Below, piece by piece: positions 7,148 to 16,150 of a stretch of DNA of 64,000 bases. Under the pieces are notes generated by a model. That model worked only from the letters and a program-made list of their open reading frames with translations, had not been told where the DNA came from and searched no databases. Origin of the DNA: Paenibacillus mangrovi (GTDB lineage: Bacteria; Bacillota; Bacilli; Paenibacillales; Paenibacillaceae); the NCBI RefSeq assembly GCF_022898935.1, contig NZ_JALIRP010000001.1, forward strand, positions 496,001-560,000, given 5' to 3'. The translations under genes were made by a program, and so were the position numbers. Position 1 is the stretch's first letter. Each line of letters starts with the position of its first letter.

Positions 7148-7984
7148 TCAGTGGTTCCGAATCCACGTAAACATCCTTTCAATAGCTTTTATATGAACTT
7201 CAACAGGCATATGATGGCCATATCCTTCATACCAATGGAGATCAACATCCTTGCCTAGTTCTTTCAGCCGTTCGTACATGCGGAGACCATGGCTGTTATG
7301 AACCTGCGCATCTTCGCTGCCGTGAATAATCAGTACCGGACAGTGTATACGTTCAGCCATGCAGATCGGAGAACGTGCCTCGTATATGTCCGGATATTTG
7401 TTCGGATTTCCGACGACCCTTTTCAGCATCCGGCGCAGATCGATCCGTTCCTCATAGGTACGGGAAAGGTCTGAAACGCCGCCCCAAAGGACAAGCTGCG
7501 AGAGGTATGATGTTTCCGCTGCCGTAAAGGCCGCATTTATGGAGCCACGGGAGAAACCCATCGCCGCAATGTGGTCCCGATCGACAAAAGGTAGGCTTGC
7601 CAGCAAACGGCAGGCGGCCGGAACATCCTCCATGTCCCCACCGCCGAACTCATCCCGGCCTTCTCCACCCTGCGTACCGCGGTAAGTGGGGGCAAAGACG
7701 ATAAATCCGCTGCGCGAGAACCGCTCGAGCCATTCGATTTTCACCTGGCCGACTCTGCCGATTCCCCCTCGACAATAGATGAGAACAGGCCACTTCCGTT
7801 CGGTGATATTCTTCTGTTCCGGATCGATATTGTTCGTGATAACCGTCATTGGCATTTCCGTTTTGCCATAGAGCTGGTGAACCTGAGCCTTCAGCTTATC
7901 GAGGTCAAGCGTATAGCCATATGGAAGAGAAAGATAACCTTTTACGTTGTATTCGCTAGAACGATATGTCAAGTGAATGATCAT
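7148..7984 (-). CDS. Alpha/beta hydrolase, S9 peptidase-like
   Basis: A 278-residue alpha/beta hydrolase resembling the catalytic domain of prolyl-oligopeptidase family enzymes. The nucleophile elbow is GFSRGS (Ser145), the oxyanion region is YCRGGIG, the acid is in IIHGSEDAQV and the catalytic His in GYGHHMP. WEYGxGHH-like spacing and FAPTYRGTQGGEGRDEFGG are typical of S9 acyl-aminoacyl-peptidase relatives. The substrate is unknown. The start is uncertain: the ATG at 7984 has only AAAAGG at 12 bases; the frame extends to a TTG at 8047 (299 residues) with no ribosome binding site. It is cytosolic by sequence, with no signal peptide. Confidence 0.82.
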   Translation of the reverse strand: MIIHLTYRSSEYNVKGYLSLPYGYTLDLDKLKAQVHQLYGKTEMPMTVITNNIDPEQKNITERKWPVLIYCRGGIGRVGQVKIEWLERFSRSGFIVFAPTYRGTQGGEGRDEFGGGDMEDVPAACRLLASLPFVDRDHIAAMGFSRGSINAAFTAAETSYLSQLVLWGGVSDLSRTYEERIDLRRMLKRVVGNPNKYPDIYEARSPICMAERIHCPVLIIHGSEDAQVHNSHGLRMYERLKELGKDVDLHWYEGYGHHMPVEVHIKAIERMFTWIRNH

Positions 7985-8118
7985 GTTTGTCAGCTGCCTT
8001 TTTAAAATTGCTTCTTTTGAGTGTGGGATATGCACATTCCCATTCAAGTATGTTCAATGATTGTACCTCTACTGGAGAGAAAAGAGAAGGAACGTACTCG
8101 GATCTATCAAATGCAAGC

Positions 8119-8148
8119 ACAAATAAAGGGGCTGGATATCCAGCCCCT
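8119..8148 (-). terminator. Terminator of the small membrane protein gene
   Basis: A perfect 22-base palindrome (8127-8148, AGGGGCTGG / CCAGCCCCT arms) followed on the minus strand by TTTATTTG. Confidence 0.75.
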
Positions 8149-8184
8149 GATACATGTTCAATATTTAAAAGTCGTTATGAGACC

Positions 8185-8355
8185 TTATGATTGTCCCGAC
8201 AAGAACACAATGAGGCAGAATGCCGACATCAGGGACGAATAGTAGACGGAATATTGTGTTCTCTTCTTATTGTTGTTGTCGAGCAGATTGAACATAAACA
8301 GAAAGCTAAGCACAGGAACGAGCAAGTAAGCCGTGTACAGAATGATTGTCGCCAT
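8185..8355 (-). CDS. Small two-helix membrane protein of unknown function
   Basis: A 56-residue protein with two hydrophobic segments (IILYTAYLLVPVLSFLFMF and SSLMSAFCLIVFL) joined by a polar loop DNNNKKRTQYS. GGAGGTG stands eight bases before the ATG at 8355, which decides the start although the frame is open further upstream. The gene is monocistronic with its own terminator. No family is recognised. Confidence 0.65.
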   Translation of the reverse strand: MATIILYTAYLLVPVLSFLFMFNLLDNNNKKRTQYSVYYSSLMSAFCLIVFLSGQS

Positions 8356-8760
8356 TCTTAACACCTCCAAGGATGAAATTGTTGGCATATTCATTAAGAT
8401 ATTGCCATGCTTTTATACTATCACGCTTTTACGCATTTGTGTAAAAAAGTTTTTAGGAACATAAAATCGGGCGCCCCTTTCGGGACGCCCTTTCATGGGA
8501 GAGGAGAAACCGGACGAAGAGCTTATGGGGAAACGTAAGCTTTCCGCGGTTGTCTACGACATTCTTTTGATGTCGATAGTTAAAGCATTCCCCGGATAAG
8601 CCGTTTTATACATCCCTTGCCAAAATTAGATGACCGAGTCTCCATTTTTCAAATTCGGGTTGGTTGTGGTACGATAATCGTCAGAAATAGACAGTATTCA
8701 TATGATTTTATCTAATGAATATGGACAACGATTTTTATACTTAGAATGGGTGAGCATAAC
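8356..8760. other. Intergenic stretch before rsmD with one hairpin
   Basis: Some 400 bases without a supported gene. It contains a GC-rich hairpin (GGGCG-CCC at 8469-8477 facing GGG-CGCCC at 8481-8490, followed by TTTC) and a 34-codon frame from 8495 without a ribosome binding site. A TACGATAAT sequence near 8671 may be the -10 of the rsmD promoter. Confidence 0.4.
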
Positions 8761-9375
8761 ATGAGAGTGGTATCGGGCAGCGCTAAAGGCAGACCGCTAA
8801 AACCGGTCCCAGGTATGGGTACGCGGCCTACAACGGATAAGGTCAAAGAAGCAATTTTCAGCATGATTGGTCCCTTTTTTGACGGGGGTACGGCGCTGGA
8901 TTTGTTTGCTGGCACAGGCGGATTGGCGATTGAAGCCTTAAGCAGAGGCATGGACAAGGCTATTTTTATTGATATGGATCCAAAAAGCATTGAAACCGTC
9001 CGCGCCAATCTGAAGGCAACCAAGCTGGAGGGACAGGCCGAGGTGTACCGCAATGAAGCGGAGCGTGCGCTTAAGGTATTGGCCAAACGCGAAGTATCGC
9101 TGGATGTTATATTTCTGGACCCGCCGTACCGGATGAAGAATGGGGACAAGCTAATGGACATCATGCATGAACAAGGTATGCTCAAAGACGGCGCAACGAT
9201 CGTTCTTGAACATGAATCCGGCTATGAATATCCAAGTGAATTCGGCCTCTTTTCTTGTATTCGGCATGCGGTGTACGGGGAAACGGCGGTTTCCATTTAT
9301 AAATACAACGATATCGAAGCGGCCTTGTCCGAAGACGAAGCCGCCGGGGAGGAAGATCAAGATGTCAGAGAATAA
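8761..9375 (+). CDS. rsmD: 16S rRNA (guanine966-N2)-methyltransferase RsmD
   Basis: A 204-residue class I SAM-dependent methyltransferase that modifies G966 of 16S rRNA in the assembled 30S subunit. It starts [13 protein letters not shown], has the SAM-binding [17 protein letters not shown] and the amino-methyltransferase catalytic motif DPPY (FLDPPYRM). The ATG at 8761 is chosen over one five codons upstream because GGGTGAG lies six bases before it and the family starts there. A C-terminal acidic tail ([15 protein letters not shown]) overlaps coaD. The rsmD-coaD pair is conserved in Firmicutes. Confidence 0.95.
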   Translation: MRVVSGSAKGRPLKPVPGMGTRPTTDKVKEAIFSMIGPFFDGGTALDLFAGTGGLAIEALSRGMDKAIFIDMDPKSIETVRANLKATKLEGQAEVYRNEAERALKVLAKREVSLDVIFLDPPYRMKNGDKLMDIMHEQGMLKDGATIVLEHESGYEYPSEFGLFSCIRHAVYGETAVSIYKYNDIEAALSEDEAAGEEDQDVRE

Positions 9376-9853
9376 ACGGGTGGCTGTATATCCAGGCAGC
9401 TTCGATCCAGTCACCATGGGTCATCTGGACATCATCCAGCGAGCGGCAAGGCAGTTTGATGTGCTTATCGTGGCCGTGCTTAACAATCGCAGCAAGCAGC
9501 CGCTTTTTTCAATTGAAGAACGTATGGATCTAATCCGTCAGGTGACTGCCCATCTTCCGAACGTGGAAGTGGACAGCTTCCGGGATTTGACCGCGAACTA
9601 CGTGAAGCACCGGAACGCGCAGGCGATTGTCCGTGGTGTGCGGTCCTTAACGGATTTTGAGTATGAATTCCAAATGGCGTCGACGAACCATAAATTGAAT
9701 CCTGATGCCGAAACCGTCTTTATGATGACGAATCTCAAGTATTCCTATGTAAGCTCCAGTATTGTTAAAGAGATTGCGGCTTTTCAGGGCGATGTGAAGG
9801 ATCTGGTTCCTCCTGAGGTGGAAAAAGCACTGCGCTTGAAATACAACAATTAA
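9362..9853 (+). CDS. coaD: Phosphopantetheine adenylyltransferase
   Basis: A 163-residue nucleotidyltransferase that converts 4'-phosphopantetheine and ATP to dephospho-CoA, the fourth step of CoA synthesis. Motifs: [14 protein letters not shown] with the T/HxGH signature near the N-terminus, [13 protein letters not shown] and the C-terminal SSSIVKEIA. Length is standard for the family. The ATG lies inside the end of rsmD (14-base overlap), behind GGGAGG, so the two genes are translationally coupled. It precedes a convergent ylbJ with which it shares adjoining stop codons. Confidence 0.97.
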   Translation: MSENKRVAVYPGSFDPVTMGHLDIIQRAARQFDVLIVAVLNNRSKQPLFSIEERMDLIRQVTAHLPNVEVDSFRDLTANYVKHRNAQAIVRGVRSLTDFEYEFQMASTNHKLNPDAETVFMMTNLKYSYVSSSIVKEIAAFQGDVKDLVPPEVEKALRLKYNN

Positions 9854-11074
9854 TTAACGGGGACTTTTCCGGTAAAAACGCGTCAGCATAAACAAAAGGG
9901 AACTTCCGAGCATGATGATCAGCAGAATACCCTGCCACTCAAGGAGCTTCGGTACAGCTTTCCAGAGGGTGAAGCTTCCGTTTATATCAGCTGGAAGATC
10001 CCCGCGGTTGTTGTATGCCAAGCTTGTGTTTTTCGGGAGATATAAGGTAAAAGGCCAAACAAGCCAGGTTGCAGCAAAAGCGATCGCGCCGTGGAGAAGG
10101 CGAATCAGCGCGAAACGAAGCCAGTGACTGCCGGCTTTGCGGAGAACCGACATGGATTGCAATAGAGCGCTGATGCCGCTGAGCCCCAGCAGGGCCGAGA
10201 TGACGGACCATTGCAGCCTGTCTGAGGAGAACGCCGCTGTGCTGGCTTCCCGTGCTCCGAGATGCACTTCAAACAACCCAGAAAGCCAGTAGGCTGGGAA
10301 GTATCCGTGAAGAAACCGGCTGGCAATCTGAATGACAACTGCAAAAATGATGATATATCCACCGACCATCATCAAGGTCTGAACGGCATTCGTAACGGAA
10401 TCTCCCAGCAGTCTGCCGAAGCTGCGGCCGTCCTTGGCACGTGCCTGCTTGGCTGAATCCAGAGAGCGGTGAACCAGGGAGCGGCCTTTCTTGCCTTTAG
10501 ATTTCTTATCAGGAGCCTGATGGACAGAGCCGCCTGCTGAAGTTTTTCCGATCCGGCCCGCAAGCAAAAAAGCTAGCAATCCGGATAACCAGTGCACTGC
10601 AAGGGCGATATATCCAGCCGCCGGCTCATGCATCAATCCCGTTGCAATCACGATCAGTATAAGCATGGGATTGCAGAAGTGGGCAAGTGCCGCGAGTTTA
10701 TTCGTGTCCTTGGCGCTCAAATCTCCTTGATCGTACAGCTGCCTTGCCGCCTGGGCGCCTCCGGGAAAGCCGGTCGTCATGCCCATTGCGAGCACCCAGC
10801 CGCCGATTCCAGGGAGCTTGAAAAGCCGGTTCATCAGCGGTTCAAGCCATGTCCCAAGGGCATGCACCCAGCCATATGCAATAAGCATTTCAGACAATAC
10901 AAGAAAAGGAAGCAGCGCCGGAAATACAATCTGCCACCATAGCTGAAGACCCTGGAGAGAAGCCTGAAATGCGGGGGCAGGGGAACTGACAATGGAGGCC
11001 ACGAGCGTAAGTGCGCCCGCGCCAAGCAGAAATGTGGAAACGAGCGTGAAGTGGAGAGGAGCTTTTTTTTTCAT
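9854..11074 (-). CDS. ylbJ: Sporulation integral membrane protein YlbJ
   Basis: A 406-residue polytopic membrane protein with about eight hydrophobic segments and the nucleoside-recognition (Gate) type motifs FPALLPFLVLSEMLI and TTGFPGGAQAARQLYD. In B. subtilis YlbJ is made in the mother cell under sigma-E and is needed for heat-resistant spores. Length matches the family (about 408). An unusually basic loop (DKKSKGKKGRS) lies in the middle. GAGGTG precedes the ATG by five bases. It is convergent with coaD and divergent from ylbL, the same relative order as in B. subtilis except that ylbK is missing between them. Confidence 0.9.
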   Translation of the reverse strand: MKKKAPLHFTLVSTFLLGAGALTLVASIVSSPAPAFQASLQGLQLWWQIVFPALLPFLVLSEMLIAYGWVHALGTWLEPLMNRLFKLPGIGGWVLAMGMTTGFPGGAQAARQLYDQGDLSAKDTNKLAALAHFCNPMLILIVIATGLMHEPAAGYIALAVHWLSGLLAFLLAGRIGKTSAGGSVHQAPDKKSKGKKGRSLVHRSLDSAKQARAKDGRSFGRLLGDSVTNAVQTLMMVGGYIIIFAVVIQIASRFLHGYFPAYWLSGLFEVHLGAREASTAAFSSDRLQWSVISALLGLSGISALLQSMSVLRKAGSHWLRFALIRLLHGAIAFAATWLVWPFTLYLPKNTSLAYNNRGDLPADINGSFTLWKAVPKLLEWQGILLIIMLGSSLLFMLTRFYRKSPR

Positions 11075-11174
11075 GATTTCACCTCTTCTGAGTAAACATA
11101 ACTAGTACCCAATCTATGCGGGTAAGACAACCATAAGACCAGGGAGCAGGATGGGAATGAGAGAAGGGAATAAG

Positions 11175-12215
11175 ATGCAGCAATCGAAAAAAAGGGAAGG
11201 CCTACGCCTGGTCCTCTACCTTTTCATGGTAGTCCTACTGGTGTACGTAACGGTTTATATGCCAACTCCGTATATGATCTACCAGCCGGGAAGCGCGGAT
11301 GTGGTTAAACCGATGCTTTCGGTGCAAAAAGGGGATCAGGAAGAAAAAGGTACATTTATGATGACAACCGTATCGGCCAGCTACGCCAATCTTGTCATGC
11401 TTGTAGCTGCGGCTTTTAATCCAAATGCCGAAATCACTAAAAAGCAGGAGAGGCTCGGCGACAAAAGCGAGGATGAATATGCTGCAGAACAAGTGTATCT
11501 CATGAGCGATTCGCAATCTTCTGCGATGGAAGCGGCATACCATGAGGCTGATGTTCCATACAGCATCGTACCCCAGTATTTGTTTGTTTTCTCTACACCA
11601 GAGGGTGACGAAGCACGGAAAAATTTCAAGCCCGGCGACAAGCTTCTTGAGGTAGATGGTAAGCCGGTAACGGACAACGAGAGCTTGATAAAGATTCTTA
11701 ATACGAAAAAGGTGGGAGATCAGGTCACCGTGAAGCTAATCCGCGGCGATAAAACGCTGGAGGAAAAAGTGAATCTGATCGAGATTAAGGACAAGGATAC
11801 AAATCAGACCCGTCCGGGGCTCGGAGTGACCATTGCTACGATGCAAAAAGTGGAATCAAAGGATCCAGGTCTGCAGGTGAATTTTGAAAATACCCGCGTC
11901 GGTGGACCCTCAGCAGGACTTATGTTTACGATGGAGATTTACAACCAGCTAACGGAGGGCGATCTGACCAAAGGCTATCAGGTTGCCGGAACAGGAACGA
12001 TCGATAAAAACGGTAACGTGGGCCCGATTGGCGGAGTTCAGCATAAAATCGTCGCCGCCGACCGGAAGCATGCAGAAATCTTTTTTGTTCCCAAGGATAA
12101 TTACGAGGAAGCCAAAGCCAAGGCCGATAAAATAAAAACCGACATGAAGCTCGTGCCGGTGAGTACGCTGGAGGACGCCATTCATTATATGGACGGCCTG
12201 CAGGCCAAATCTTAA
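11175..12215 (+). CDS. ylbL: PDZ-Lon type membrane serine protease YlbL (SepM-like)
   Basis: About 346 residues: an N-terminal transmembrane anchor (LRLVLYLFMVVLLVYVTVYM), an extracytoplasmic PDZ domain (about 115-195, around FKPGDKLLEVDGKPV) and a C-terminal Lon (S16) protease domain. The Ser-Lys dyad is visible: Ser in GGPSAGLMF and Lys in GGVQHKIVAA. Relatives process pheromone peptides (SepM) or cell-envelope substrates. Three in-frame ATGs are possible: 11151, 11157 and 11175; the last has GAAGGG six bases upstream and is preferred. Its stop overlaps the convergent tmcAL stop. Confidence 0.88.
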   Translation: MQQSKKREGLRLVLYLFMVVLLVYVTVYMPTPYMIYQPGSADVVKPMLSVQKGDQEEKGTFMMTTVSASYANLVMLVAAAFNPNAEITKKQERLGDKSEDEYAAEQVYLMSDSQSSAMEAAYHEADVPYSIVPQYLFVFSTPEGDEARKNFKPGDKLLEVDGKPVTDNESLIKILNTKKVGDQVTVKLIRGDKTLEEKVNLIEIKDKDTNQTRPGLGVTIATMQKVESKDPGLQVNFENTRVGGPSAGLMFTMEIYNQLTEGDLTKGYQVAGTGTIDKNGNVGPIGGVQHKIVAADRKHAEIFFVPKDNYEEAKAKADKIKTDMKLVPVSTLEDAIHYMDGLQAKS

Positions 12216-13450
12216 TTGAATAATCGGATCGGGGCTTCCAAGTAATCTCTGAATATGCTGTGCATCTCAGGGCTCGGAAAGGCATTGGCGTAAGCGGCGG
12301 AAGCTCTGAGGTCCAGCTCCAGCTGAGGATGCTCGAATGAAGACGGCTTGACGATTACAGGCAGAGAGGCCGTCTTCTTCATTTTTTTCAGAAGCATTTG
12401 CCCGCCTCTACTGAATCCAAGTACACGCAGATATCCGGGACCATGGGCAAGGGCAGAAGGAGACATTTGAGCTTTGGTATGGCGCAGCAGAATGTGGGCT
12501 AGCATCCGCTGCAGCTTCGTATGCGTGTAGCGTTTGGTCTTCAGCGCCTGCAGCAGCTCGTCTACCTTCGGTTCCTTCAAGGTGTAGATGAGACGCTGCA
12601 GGCGGTGTTCCAGCCCTTCTGTGACCTCATGGAGGCTTGCGAGATCCTGCGGAGAGCTGGTGAGAAGCAGATGCATCAGCACCCCGCGGAAGGAATCCCA
12701 GGTTACAGGCCCGCGGCCTTCGCGGAATTCACGGCTAAGTATGCTGAGCGTGGACTCTGGCAAATAAGGTGCTGCCGCGCTCAAATCCTGCGTAAGCAGC
12801 ATGCGGCGGACAGCCGTAGCGCTGGCAACAGCCGAGTGGGCTGGCATTTCGTCATGATATCCGGCATGAATTCTTGGAATGGTAAAAGGGCGGATCGGAC
12901 TTTTCAAACGGTTCAAGGCAATTAGATAATGCAGGCCGAGCGTATGGTTAGGCTTCTGGAGCACCTGAAGAACCTCGCTCTCCTCGCCCGGGAACCCGGC
13001 CGCCGCGGCGGCAGCCCTACTGTATGCAGCAGGGTAATTCATCCCTTCGCGCAAATGAAAGCTGATCCGCTCCTGCAGTTCCGGGCTTTCCTCCGCGAGT
13101 GTGTGGGAGAGAGGAAGCAGCAGATCGAGCGTGCCGCTTTCCGTTCCGAAGCAGAGGCTGTCCACGACGCCTGTAGCATGGAGAAGGGCGACACCGCCGT
13201 ACGCAAACCATTCCGCGGGCTGGGTCGCATAAGCTGCCGGAAGCTCGATCACAAGATCCGCTCCCATGGCAAGTGCCATTTCCGCCCGTGCAAATTTGCT
13301 TACGATTCCAGGCTCGCCGCGCTGAAGGAAAGGACCGCTTAGAATAGCTACGGAATATTCTGCGCCCGAAATTTCTTTGGCTCTGGTATAATGATGGACA
13401 TGACCGTTATGTAAAGGGTTGTATTCGACGATTAATCCGACAGCTGACAC
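12212..13450 (-). CDS. tmcAL: tRNA(Met) cytidine acetate ligase TmcAL
   Basis: A 412-residue nucleotidyltransferase-fold enzyme (formerly YlbM) that activates acetate with ATP and forms N4-acetylcytidine at the wobble position of elongator tRNA-Met. The ATP-binding VEYNPLHNGHVHHYTRAKE at the N-terminus carries the HxGH signature, and LSGPFLQRGEPGIVSKFARAEMAL follows as in the family. The start is GTG at 13450; the nearest ribosome binding site (GGAG) is 11 bases away, so translation may be weak. Length is normal. The last four bases overlap the stop of ylbL on the other strand. Confidence 0.93.
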   Translation of the reverse strand: MSAVGLIVEYNPLHNGHVHHYTRAKEISGAEYSVAILSGPFLQRGEPGIVSKFARAEMALAMGADLVIELPAAYATQPAEWFAYGGVALLHATGVVDSLCFGTESGTLDLLLPLSHTLAEESPELQERISFHLREGMNYPAAYSRAAAAAAGFPGEESEVLQVLQKPNHTLGLHYLIALNRLKSPIRPFTIPRIHAGYHDEMPAHSAVASATAVRRMLLTQDLSAAAPYLPESTLSILSREFREGRGPVTWDSFRGVLMHLLLTSSPQDLASLHEVTEGLEHRLQRLIYTLKEPKVDELLQALKTKRYTHTKLQRMLAHILLRHTKAQMSPSALAHGPGYLRVLGFSRGGQMLLKKMKKTASLPVIVKPSSFEHPQLELDLRASAAYANAFPSPEMHSIFRDYLEAPIRLFN

Positions 13451-13549
13451 AGAATGTTCAACTCCATCCGTATGTTGATTCTTTCATCTTATCATAAAAG
13501 TTTGCCATCCCTGCAACAATAACTATTGTGGCAAGTAAAGGTCAAACTA

Positions 13550-13579
13550 TTGACAAAGCTTCCCGTAAATCGGTATAAT
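13550..13579 (+). promoter_or_regulatory. Sigma-A promoter of yceD-rpmF
   Basis: TTGACA (13550-13555), 18 bases, TATAAT (13574-13579): both hexamers are perfect consensus. The start codon of the DUF177 gene follows 27 bases downstream. Confidence 0.88.
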
Positions 13580-13606
13580 AATTTTTGTTTGTTTGGAGTG
13601 ATATAT

Positions 13607-14116
13607 ATGCACTTTCAATTTAGAAAAATGGCAGCCAGCAGCGAGCCGCTGCAGGTCCGTCAGCAAGTGGATGTAAGCCGTTTAGTTCAAGGACTTGGCG
13701 ATATCAAGGTACCTCAGCCGCTTCTTGCGGAGCTGAAGGCAGCTTATGTCGGTCAAGATACGGTAGATGTGCATGGAAAGCTCTCTGTAGAGCTGGACAT
13801 GTCTTGCTCCCGCTGCTTGAAACCTGTGCAACAGCATCTGAACATTCCATTCCACGAGCAGTTCAAGCTTGTGAAGCCTTCTGAAGAGATTCAGGACGAG
13901 GATGACGATACCATTTATGTGGATGAAGAGAATGTGGATCTTGTTCCATATGTGGAGGAATCATTCGTGCTTCATATTCCGATGACCGTCGTATGCAAGG
14001 AAACTTGCAAGGGCCTGTGCCCGAACTGCGGAACGGACTTGAATGAAGGCACCTGCGACTGCGACACGGAAGTGGTAGATCCACGGCTTGCGGGGCTAAA
14101 AGACTTTTTCAAATGA
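13607..14116 (+). CDS. yceD: DUF177 (YceD/YlbN) protein, 23S rRNA maturation related
   Basis: A 169-residue YceD/DUF177 protein. Family members are co-transcribed with rpmF and implicated in 23S rRNA accumulation. The middle has the conserved CSRCLKPV motif and the C-terminus the cysteine cluster CKGLCPNCGTDLNEGTCDCD, which may bind zinc. The ATG at 13607 has TTGGAGTG six bases upstream; a longer frame exists but its start would lie upstream of the promoter -10. It heads a two-gene unit with rpmF. Confidence 0.92.
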   Translation: MHFQFRKMAASSEPLQVRQQVDVSRLVQGLGDIKVPQPLLAELKAAYVGQDTVDVHGKLSVELDMSCSRCLKPVQQHLNIPFHEQFKLVKPSEEIQDEDDDTIYVDEENVDLVPYVEESFVLHIPMTVVCKETCKGLCPNCGTDLNEGTCDCDTEVVDPRLAGLKDFFK

Positions 14117-14179
14117 GCATGCAAGCATTTTACCGGGGCGTTTAAAGCCTTCGGTTTATTGAAATAAGGAGGTGGGAAC

Positions 14180-14353
14180 ATGGCAGTACCTCAACGGAGA
14201 ACGTCCAAAACACGTCGTGACAAACGTCGTACTCACTTTAAACTGGCGGTGCCAGGCATGGTGAAATGTGAACAATGCGGAGAATTGAAGCTTGCTCACC
14301 ACGTATGCAAAGTGTGCGGAACGTATAAATCAAGAGAAATTATTTCGCAGTAA
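14180..14353 (+). CDS. rpmF: 50S ribosomal protein L32
   Basis: A 57-residue basic protein starting [19 protein letters not shown], with the zinc-binding CEQCG and CKVCG pairs (Cys30, 33, 43, 46) of the Cys4 form of L32. AAGGAGGTG precedes the ATG. L32 is a late-assembling large-subunit protein. It lies 63 bases after yceD, the standard pairing, and is closed by a strong terminator. The four-cysteine form (as opposed to zinc-independent paralogues) is intact. Confidence 0.97.
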   Translation: MAVPQRRTSKTRRDKRRTHFKLAVPGMVKCEQCGELKLAHHVCKVCGTYKSREIISQ

Positions 14354-14367
14354 TGCGGAAAATCAAG

Positions 14368-14402
14368 TAGTACTTCATCTATGGTGAGGTGCTATTTTTT
14401 TT
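14368..14402 (+). terminator. Terminator of yceD-rpmF
   Basis: TAGTACTTCAT (14368-14378) pairs through G-U wobbles with GTGAGGTGCTA (to 14394), followed by eight T. Confidence 0.85.
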
Positions 14403-14433
14403 GTCTGCCCTTTCTTTTTAGCTTGTCATGCTT

Positions 14434-14460
14434 TATACTGTTTTAGTACCAGGTTCTAAA
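14434..14460 (+). promoter_or_regulatory. FapR operator overlapping the fapR promoter
   Basis: TTAGTACC-A-GGTTCTAA (14443-14459) is an imperfect dyad close to the FapR consensus (TTAGTACCTGATACTAA type). It begins four bases after a -10-like TATACT (14434-14439), so FapR bound here would block its own operon and malonyl-CoA would release it, as known for FapR. A matching -35 was not clear. Confidence 0.82.
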
Positions 14461-14541
14461 TAGATACGGAATAATTGAGCTTTTTCATTCTATCCATGAC
14501 GGCCCTCAAAAGCCTGACTCATAAAAAATAAAGCATAGGAG

Positions 14542-15138
14542 GTGCCTCTGATCGAACGGTTGCCCAAGAAACAGCGACATCAGCATCTATTGAAACTTAT
14601 TGAAGCAAATCCGTTTGTGACGGACCGTGAATTGACCCGCGAGCTGAAGGTCAGCATTCAGACCATCCGTTTGGATCGTATGGAACTCGGAATACCGGAG
14701 CTTCGGGAACGCATGAAACAAATGGCCGAGCATTCGTACGACCAGGTGCGTTCGCTGCCACTGGATGAAGTGGTCGGTGAGGTCGTGGACCTGCAGCTGG
14801 ACAAGAGCGGCATCTCCATTTTTGAAATACGGGAAGAGCATGTCTTCTCCCGAACCCATATCGCGCGTGGACATTATGTCTTCGCCCAAGCGAACTCGCT
14901 GGCGGTAGCGCTCATTGACGATGAGATTGCACTTACGGCATCGGCGGATATACGATTTTTGCGCCAGGTTCATTTGGGAGAGAAATGTATTGCCAAAGCG
15001 TACGTAAGATCAATGAACGGGCAAAAGGGAAAAGCTAAAGTAGAAGTGTTTACTTACGTGGGTGAGGAAATGGTGTTCCAAGGCAATTTCGTCATCTACC
15101 GGTCAACAGGGGAAGATAACATTGAAGGGGGAATGTAG
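14542..15138 (+). CDS. fapR: Fatty acid and phospholipid regulator FapR
   Basis: A DeoR-like winged helix ([34 protein letters not shown]) fused to a hot-dog fold domain that binds malonyl-CoA. FapR represses the fab/pls genes until malonyl-CoA accumulates. The start codon is odd: the only GTG (14542) overlaps the ribosome binding site AGGAGG (14537-14542). At normal spacing the codons are CTG (14548) and ATC (14551), the latter at the position where FapR proteins normally begin M-E-R-L-P-K. Initiation at CTG or ATC, or a sequence error, is likely. It heads the fatty acid operon and carries its own operator upstream. Confidence 0.93.
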   Translation: MPLIERLPKKQRHQHLLKLIEANPFVTDRELTRELKVSIQTIRLDRMELGIPELRERMKQMAEHSYDQVRSLPLDEVVGEVVDLQLDKSGISIFEIREEHVFSRTHIARGHYVFAQANSLAVALIDDEIALTASADIRFLRQVHLGEKCIAKAYVRSMNGQKGKAKVEVFTYVGEEMVFQGNFVIYRSTGEDNIEGGM

Positions 15139-15139
15139 T

Positions 15140-16150
15140 ATGCGGATCGCCATCGACGCCATGGGCGGCGACAACGCTCCTGAATGCAATGTCGAGGGAG
15201 CCTTGGCCGCAGCAGCGGAATGGAAGGATACACATATTATTCTGGTGGGGGATGAATCCAAGATTGGGCCTTTGCTCAGTAAAAATGGTGGACAGGTTCC
15301 TTCGAATATCAGTGTTCAACATGCAGGGGAAGTTATCGGGCCTGAAGATGAGCCTGTGAAAGCGGTGCGGCGTAAAAAGGATGCTTCCATGGTCGTAGCC
15401 GGACGCATGCTTAAAGAAAAAGAGGCCGATGCGATGATCTCAGCCGGCAATACCGGGGCGCTGATGACAACAGGGCTTCTGGTTGTCGGACGTATGGAAG
15501 GCATTGAGCGGCCCGCCCTCGCTCCTATGATCCCGACGCTGGATGGCGCCGGTGTACTGGCGCTCGATCTTGGCGCCAACATGGACGCCAAACCCGAGCA
15601 TCTTGCACAATATGCTCTAATGGGCAGCCTGTACCGGCAAAAGGTTATGCGCGTTGAGCGGCCGCGCGTGGGTCTGCTCAACGTAGGCACCGAGCCAGGC
15701 AAGGGAAATGAGCTGACGAAGCATACGTTCCCGCTGCTGGAGCAGATGCCGATCCATTTTGTTGGCAATGTGGAAGCGCGTGATATTATGAGCGGAAACT
15801 GCGATGTGCTGGTGTGCGACGGATTTGCCGGGAATATCCTGCTCAAGTCGATCGAAGGCACGGCTGGAGCCTTGTTCAAGCTTTTGAAGGAACAGTTCAG
15901 CCAGAATCTCAAAAGCAAACTGGGTGCAGCCATTCTGATGCCGCAGTTACGCGGACTCAAGGATAAGCTGGATTACAAGGAGCATGGTGGTGCGCCTCTC
16001 CTCGGTCTCAGCGGACTCGTTGTCAAAAGCCACGGCTCTGCAGATGGTAATGCCATTAAAAATTCTGTGCGCCAAGCGAGAATCGCGATTGAAAACCAAT
16101 TGGTTGAAAGTATTTCAAACGAAATCAGCGGGAAGAGAGTGACGATATGA
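15140..16150 (+). CDS. plsX: Phosphate acyltransferase PlsX
   Basis: A 336-residue soluble or peripheral enzyme that transfers acyl groups from acyl-ACP to phosphate, making the acyl-phosphate used by PlsY in phospholipid synthesis. Start MRIAIDAMGGDNAP and motifs SAGNTGALM, ALDLGANMDAKPEHLAQYA, NVGTEPGKGNE and CDGFAGNILLKS are all typical. GGGGGA stands before the ATG, which begins one base after the fapR stop. Its end overlaps fabH by four bases (ATGA), so the operon is tightly coupled. Confidence 0.97.
   Translation: MRIAIDAMGGDNAPECNVEGALAAAAEWKDTHIILVGDESKIGPLLSKNGGQVPSNISVQHAGEVIGPEDEPVKAVRRKKDASMVVAGRMLKEKEADAMISAGNTGALMTTGLLVVGRMEGIERPALAPMIPTLDGAGVLALDLGANMDAKPEHLAQYALMGSLYRQKVMRVERPRVGLLNVGTEPGKGNELTKHTFPLLEQMPIHFVGNVEARDIMSGNCDVLVCDGFAGNILLKSIEGTAGALFKLLKEQFSQNLKSKLGAAILMPQLRGLKDKLDYKEHGGAPLLGLSGLVVKSHGSADGNAIKNSVRQARIAIENQLVESISNEISGKRVTI

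Noticed and set aside
7002..7258. Plus-strand frames opposite the alpha/beta hydrolase
   Set aside because: They are antisense shadows of a clear hydrolase coding sequence and show no protein-like features of their own.
8495..8599. A 34-codon plus-strand frame (MGEEKPDEELMGKRKLS...) before rsmD
   Set aside because: No ribosome binding site and directly preceded by a GC-rich hairpin; codon pattern is suggestive but not enough to call a gene.
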